Shown: in pieces, positions 7,695 through 11,199 of the stretch
Layout: each line of letters starts with the position of its first letter
How positions within the stretch are numbered: position 1 is the stretch's first letter
Origin: Bacteroides sp.
Lineage (GTDB): Bacteria > Bacteroidota > Bacteroidia > Bacteroidales > GCA-2748055
NCBI GenBank assembly: GCA_011048475.1
Contig: DSDZ01000333.1
Location: 1 to 11,199, forward strand
Direction of reading: 5' to 3'
DNA: 11,199 nt
Position numbers and translations under genes: made by a program
Notes under the pieces: generated by a model
What the model saw: the letters and a program-made list of their open reading frames with translations, nothing else
Told to the model about the DNA's origin: nothing
The model's database searches: none

Positions 7695-8558
7695 ATGGAT
7701 CCTCAAAGCAGAAAATATGCCCTTTCGGCCCAGCGCAGCGAACTTACCGAGTATCACATCTATACGGAGCTGGCAAAAAGGACGGGCAATGCAAAGAATT
7801 CTGAAGTGCTTCACCGGATCGCTGAGCAAGAGAAGCAACATGCCGATTACTGGCAGACAAAAACAGGAGTCAAAGTGCAGCCCGACAGATGGCGGTTACG
7901 CAGGACGGTTTTCATGGCCCGGATCCTGGGCCTCTCATTTGTGCTGCGATTGATGGAGAAGAATGAAGGTACCAATGCCCGGAATTATTCAGCCCATGCC
8001 GATTTTTTCCCAGAAGTGGTTGAATTTGCAGAACAGGAGGAGCAGCATGAAAATGAACTCCTGGAAATGCTGGAGGATAAAAACATGAGATTTGTGGGCT
8101 CGATCGTTCTGGGACTGAATGACGCGCTGGTGGAACTGACCGGGGCGCTGGCCGGCTTTACGCTGGCTCTCGGTGATACACAGATCATTTCGCTGGCAGG
8201 AATGGTGACGGGGATTTCGGCTGCCCTCTCCATGGCAGCTTCCGAATTTCTGTCTTCGAAAGCGGAGGGAAATACAAAAGCGCGGCAGGCAGCCGTTTAC
8301 ACAGGCATCTCATATCTCGTCACGGTGATATTGCTCATTCTTCCCTATTTCTTTGTGAGCAACAGGTTCGTTGCCCTGGGGATTGTACTGGCTGTGGCAT
8401 TACTCATTATTTGCTGTTACAACTACTATGTTTCCGTGGTAAAGGATCTGGATTTCAAACGGCGGTTCCTGGAGATGGCGGCCATCAGTCTGGGAGTGGC
8501 GGGATTCTCTTTCCTGCTGGGTTTTGGCCTGAAGTCCCTGCTGGGGGTTGATATTTAA
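7695..8558 (+). CDS. Ferritin-like/VIT1 fusion membrane protein (MbfA-like iron or manganese transporter)
   Basis: This 287-residue protein joins two known modules. Residues about 5-130 form a rubrerythrin/ferritin-like four-helix domain with metal-ligand candidates Glu16, Glu19 and the paired motifs EQEKQH (44-49) and EQEEQH (113-118). Residues about 135-287 form a VIT1/CCC1-type transporter: VLGLNDALVELTGALAGFTLAL at 138-159, AASEFLSSKAE at 181-191 and three further hydrophobic helices (about 201-220, 226-247, 261-283). In characterised relatives the cytoplasmic ferritin-like part binds Fe(II) and the membrane part exports or sequesters iron or manganese, protecting against oxidative stress. 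The ATG at 7695 is preferred over a TTG at 7662 because of the GGGAG upstream. It stands 70 bases after the delta-60 gene and 24 bases before the YciI-like gene, so it may be co-transcribed with the latter. The transported metal is inferred from the family. Confidence 0.9.
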   Translation: MDPQSRKYALSAQRSELTEYHIYTELAKRTGNAKNSEVLHRIAEQEKQHADYWQTKTGVKVQPDRWRLRRTVFMARILGLSFVLRLMEKNEGTNARNYSAHADFFPEVVEFAEQEEQHENELLEMLEDKNMRFVGSIVLGLNDALVELTGALAGFTLALGDTQIISLAGMVTGISAALSMAASEFLSSKAEGNTKARQAAVYTGISYLVTVILLILPYFFVSNRFVALGIVLAVALLIICCYNYYVSVVKDLDFKRRFLEMAAISLGVAGFSFLLGFGLKSLLGVDI

Positions 8559-8582
8559 ACATGTTGAAATATAATCTTGACC

Positions 8583-8861
8583 ATGCATTTCGTATTATTC
8601 TACAAAACAGCGGATGATTTCATCAACAAGCGGGCCCCCTTCCGCGAGGAGCACCTGCAACATGTCAGAAATGCATACGACAACGGGGACCTGGTCATGG
8701 CAGGTGCACTGGCTGAACCTGCAGATACAGCCCTGCTGGTCTTCGAGGGAGACAGTCCCGATGCAGCCAGAAAATTTGCACAAAACGATCCGTATGTGAA
8801 GCAAGGTCTGGTCACCGAATGGCAGGTGAGACCCTGGTCGGTGGTCATCGGGAACAAATAG
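8583..8861 (+). CDS. YciI-like (YCII domain) protein
   Basis: This is a 92-residue cytoplasmic protein of the YCII superfamily, a dimeric alpha/beta ferredoxin-like fold related to dehydrochlorinase-type proteins; the cellular role of most members is unknown. It has the family pattern: an MHFVLFY first strand, a helix with FREEHLQHV holding the conserved His24, a turn GDLVMAGALAEP, a strand ALLVFEG and the closing FAQNDPYVKQGLV with Asp69. Length is typical. I start it at the ATG at 8583, since the TTG two codons earlier adds only Met-Thr. It follows the ferritin/VIT gene by 24 bases and probably shares its transcript. Confidence 0.87.
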   Translation: MHFVLFYKTADDFINKRAPFREEHLQHVRNAYDNGDLVMAGALAEPADTALLVFEGDSPDAARKFAQNDPYVKQGLVTEWQVRPWSVVIGNK

Positions 8862-8872
8862 CTGTTAGCTGT
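8859..8872. repeat. Tandem duplication of TAGCTGT
   Basis: The heptamer TAGCTGT occurs twice in succession, the first copy including the TAG stop codon of the YciI-like gene. It is a small local duplication and has no evident function. Confidence 0.5.
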
Positions 8873-8932
8873 TCCGGCCTGGCCAGAAAAACAATACATG
8901 TAAACTTGAATTATACCAAAAACGGCAAAAAC

Positions 8933-10543
8933 ATGGAACGTATCATCAGGACAACACTTCTGTCATTGACTGTTTTTCTAATTTTCCAAAACCTGCTCGC
9001 CTACCCCGGCAAAGTGGTTCACTCATTCCCGCTTCCGGGTAATTTCTGCACCGGCCTGACCTTCGATGGTGCGTATCTCTGGGTGGCGGACTACAAAACA
9101 GATCAGATTTACAGGCTTGATCCCGCAACCGGCGCTGTGATTCACCAGATCCCCTCACCCGGATTCTGGCCCATGGGTCTTGCCTGGGACGGGCAGTACC
9201 TGTGGAATGCGGACAGGGGACAGGACAGGATCTACCAGATTGACCCGGAAGACGGAAAGGTTTTGCGGACCATTGAGTCCCCCACCGGAGAGCCAGGCGG
9301 ACTCTCCTGGGACGGGACAACCCTGTGGCTGGGAGACGCCGGGGAAAACGCGATCATGAGAATCGACCTGAGCGACAATGACGGCACTGCTGTGGAAAGA
9401 TTCGATGGTCCGGCCAGGTCGGTCACCGGACTGACCTTCGACGGAATGTATTTGTGGTCATCTGACAGGAACCTGGATGAGATCTATATGGTGGATCAAG
9501 CCTCCGGCGAGGTGATCCTGGTTCTGGATGCCCCGGGACCCTATTCCAGGGGCCTTGCCTGGGACGGCCAATTTTTATGGAATGTGGATTACCAGACAGA
9601 TTCCCTCTACTGCCTGGTCCGTCAGGATGAAGAAGCCCACAGGCTGAAAAATCCCAGGAAAGCAAAAGTCACCCTCACCCACCAGGTGAATGTACACGGG
9701 AAAGGTGTCCTGAAGGATCTTGATGTGTATCTCGCCGTACCGGAAAACATGCCGCAGCAGAAGATCCTGGGTCAATCATTCCAGCCGGACCGGCACATGA
9801 TGAATAAAGACAAGTGGAACCAACAGGTCGCTTCGTTCAATTATCAAAACGTGCCCTCCGGTGAAACAGTGCAGACCATCATGAAGATCGATGCAGAGAT
9901 ATCGGAGATCAGGTATTTCATCAATCCCGATCAAGTGGGATCGCTGGAGGCCATTCCGGGACATATTTCAGACCTTTACACAGCAGACGGAAGCAAATAC
10001 CTGACAGGCGATCCCTACATCCAGAAACTGGTCGGTGAAATCGTCGGCGAAGAAACCCACCCTTACTGGATCGCCCGAAAGATTTTTAACTATGTCCGCA
10101 AACACATGGAATACATCATGGAAGGAGGCTGGAATGCAGCGCCGATGGTCCTGAAGCGGGGCACAGGCTCGTGCTCGGAGTATTCATTCTGTTTCATATC
10201 CCTCTGCCGGGCGGCCGGACTGCCCGCCAGGTATGTGGGTGCCATCGTGGTGCGCGGGGATGATGCCAGCCTGGACGAATCCTTCCATCGATGGCCGGAA
10301 ATCTACCTGCCAGGATACGGCTGGGTGCCCATGGATCCACAGGGCGGCGACCGGCCCTCGCCGCGCGACCAGGCCATGCATATCGGGAACCTGTCGAACC
10401 GTTTTTTGATCACCACGCAAGGTGGTGGTGATTCTGAATACCTGGGATGGTATTACAATTACCACGCGGAGTATGTCACTGAACCGCAGGTCCGCGTGAA
10501 CATTGAGACATTTGGGGAATGGGAACCGTTTGACATTGAATAA
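8933..10543 (+). CDS. Exported five-repeat propeller-like protein fused to a transglutaminase-like cysteine peptidase domain
   Basis: This 536-residue protein starts with a signal peptide (residues 1 to about 23, hydrophobic core LLSLTVFLIF, then LLA-Y). The ATG at 8933 gives this clean leader; longer in-frame starts from 8819 overlap the YciI-like gene and add a hydrophilic stretch. Five repeats carry the motif G-L-x-[WF]-D-G-x-x-L-W at residues 41, 82, 123, 166 and 207, spaced 41, 41, 43 and 41, each followed by D-x-I/L-Y. They resemble NHL or glutamine-cyclotransferase-like beta-propeller blades. A linker domain (about 240-350) leads to a transglutaminase core (PF01841-like, about 360-475) with GTGSCSEYS (Cys414), FHRWPEIYLPGYGW (His452) and VPMDPQ (Asp468), a complete triad. 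No T9SS tail is present (the end is EPFDIE), so a periplasmic protein is likely. Such domains act as peptidases or cross-linking enzymes; the substrate is unknown. Confidence 0.85.
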   Translation: MERIIRTTLLSLTVFLIFQNLLAYPGKVVHSFPLPGNFCTGLTFDGAYLWVADYKTDQIYRLDPATGAVIHQIPSPGFWPMGLAWDGQYLWNADRGQDRIYQIDPEDGKVLRTIESPTGEPGGLSWDGTTLWLGDAGENAIMRIDLSDNDGTAVERFDGPARSVTGLTFDGMYLWSSDRNLDEIYMVDQASGEVILVLDAPGPYSRGLAWDGQFLWNVDYQTDSLYCLVRQDEEAHRLKNPRKAKVTLTHQVNVHGKGVLKDLDVYLAVPENMPQQKILGQSFQPDRHMMNKDKWNQQVASFNYQNVPSGETVQTIMKIDAEISEIRYFINPDQVGSLEAIPGHISDLYTADGSKYLTGDPYIQKLVGEIVGEETHPYWIARKIFNYVRKHMEYIMEGGWNAAPMVLKRGTGSCSEYSFCFISLCRAAGLPARYVGAIVVRGDDASLDESFHRWPEIYLPGYGWVPMDPQGGDRPSPRDQAMHIGNLSNRFLITTQGGGDSEYLGWYYNYHAEYVTEPQVRVNIETFGEWEPFDIE

Positions 10544-10552
10544 TTCTATAAC

Positions 10553-11199
10553 ATGGCAGAACTGAATGCCGTTTCGGAAACCGCGCTGATCACATTGAAA
10601 GCGCGGGTCATTGAGGCTGAAAAACCAGCGCCGCTGCTCCATGATCCCATGGGTCGAGAAATCATGGACAAGCTCAGTTCACTGGTATCCACCGGAACAC
10701 AAAAAAGGGTGCTGGAGAAAAAATTAAAGTCATCACTGATCAGTTATCTTGCACTCAGGGCAAGAAAATACGATGATTATACGCGGACGTTTCTGAAAGA
10801 AAACCCGGGTGGCTGGGTTGTCAGTCTCGGATCGGGTTTTGATACCCGTTACTGGAGAATATCGGAAAAACCATGGAAATACATTGAGATCGATCTGCCC
10901 GAGGTCATTGTGGTGAAAAGGAAAGTACTGGGTACCGATCCGGAATATGAAATGATCGGGTGTTCGGTGCTGGATGATGACTGGATCGAGCAGGTTTCAG
11001 GCCGGCAGAAACAAAACGTGTTGTTCCTTGCCGAGGGACTGCTCATGTATCTACGCGAAGCAGATGCCATCGGGCTGATCAAGAAACTTGCCGGGACTTT
11101 TTCCGCTTCCCAGCTGGTGTTTGAAATTATCCACAGAAAATATACCAAAGGCTTCAGGAAAAAGCTAGTTGAATCGAAGATCAAAGGCGCATCGGGGAC
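10553..11199 (+). CDS. Leucine carboxyl methyltransferase-family (TcmP/Ppm1-like) SAM methyltransferase, 3' truncated
   Basis: The frame from the ATG at 10553 is open for 215 codons and runs off the right edge. The N-terminus (SETALITLKARVIEAEKP, then LLHDPMG) is characteristic of PF04072 members. The SAM-binding motif VVSLGSGFDTRYWR is at about residues 89-102, the acidic strand end YIEIDLPEVIVVKRK is at 110-124, and LFLAEGLLMYL at 157-167 is the family's active-site region. Members O-methylate carboxyl groups of small molecules, or of a protein phosphatase in eukaryotes; the substrate here is unknown. The start is only 9 bases after the transglutaminase stop codon, so the two are very probably co-transcribed. 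No clear Shine-Dalgarno sequence is present. Confidence 0.88.
   Translation, partial: MAELNAVSETALITLKARVIEAEKPAPLLHDPMGREIMDKLSSLVSTGTQKRVLEKKLKSSLISYLALRARKYDDYTRTFLKENPGGWVVSLGSGFDTRYWRISEKPWKYIEIDLPEVIVVKRKVLGTDPEYEMIGCSVLDDDWIEQVSGRQKQNVLFLAEGLLMYLREADAIGLIKKLAGTFSASQLVFEIIHRKYTKGFRKKLVESKIKGASG

Noticed and set aside
8901..8908. TAAACTTG as a -7 promoter element for the propeller-transglutaminase gene
   Set aside because: It differs from TAnnTTTG at one base and no TTG lies at the proper distance upstream, so it is too weak to annotate.

Overview
The window looks like a chromosomal piece of a Bacteroidota bacterium, probably an environmental or anaerobic one. Three signs support this. 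Two secreted proteins end in domains of the type A sorting class used by the type IX secretion system (T9SS). A promoter-like TTG-N21-TAnnTTTG arrangement lies upstream of one gene. There is also a lipoprotein sugar-hydrolase of a type common in this phylum. All confident genes lie on the + strand, with short gaps and almost no recognisable Shine-Dalgarno sequences, as expected for this phylum. The species cannot be named from the sequence.

Layout: (1) 1-354 is the 3' end of an AT-rich gene cut by the window edge. It resembles the C-terminus of a DNA alkylation repair (AlkD-like) protein, but it carries an unusual tail after a change in base composition. (2) 355-484 is a 130-base AT-rich gap with no convincing element. 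(3) 485-2491 encodes a DUF362 protein with three N-terminal membrane helices and a C-terminal FlgD/T9SS-type domain. (4) 2571-2957 encodes a small DUF202 (YidH-like) membrane protein, followed after only 2 bases by (5) 2960-5755, a glycoside hydrolase family 2 type lipoprotein. (6) 5801-7624 encodes a secreted delta-60-repeat beta-propeller with a fibronectin III domain and a T9SS tail. (7) 7695-8558 encodes a ferritin-like/VIT1 membrane fusion (MbfA-like iron or manganese transporter). (8) 8583-8861 encodes a YciI-like small protein. (9) 8933-10543 encodes an exported five-repeat propeller-like protein fused to a transglutaminase-like cysteine peptidase domain. (10) 10553 to the right edge encodes the first 215 codons of a leucine carboxyl methyltransferase-family (TcmP/Ppm1-like) SAM methyltransferase.

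The window does not form one obvious pathway. Common themes are cell-envelope and exported proteins (DUF362/T9SS, GH2 lipoprotein, delta-60/T9SS, propeller-transglutaminase) mixed with small housekeeping or stress genes (DUF202, VIT, YciI). No mobile element, CRISPR array, tRNA or rRNA was recognised. The least ordinary items are the three-helix DUF362 protein with a secretion tail, the five-repeat propeller-transglutaminase fusion next to a methyltransferase, and the chimeric-looking ORF at the left edge.
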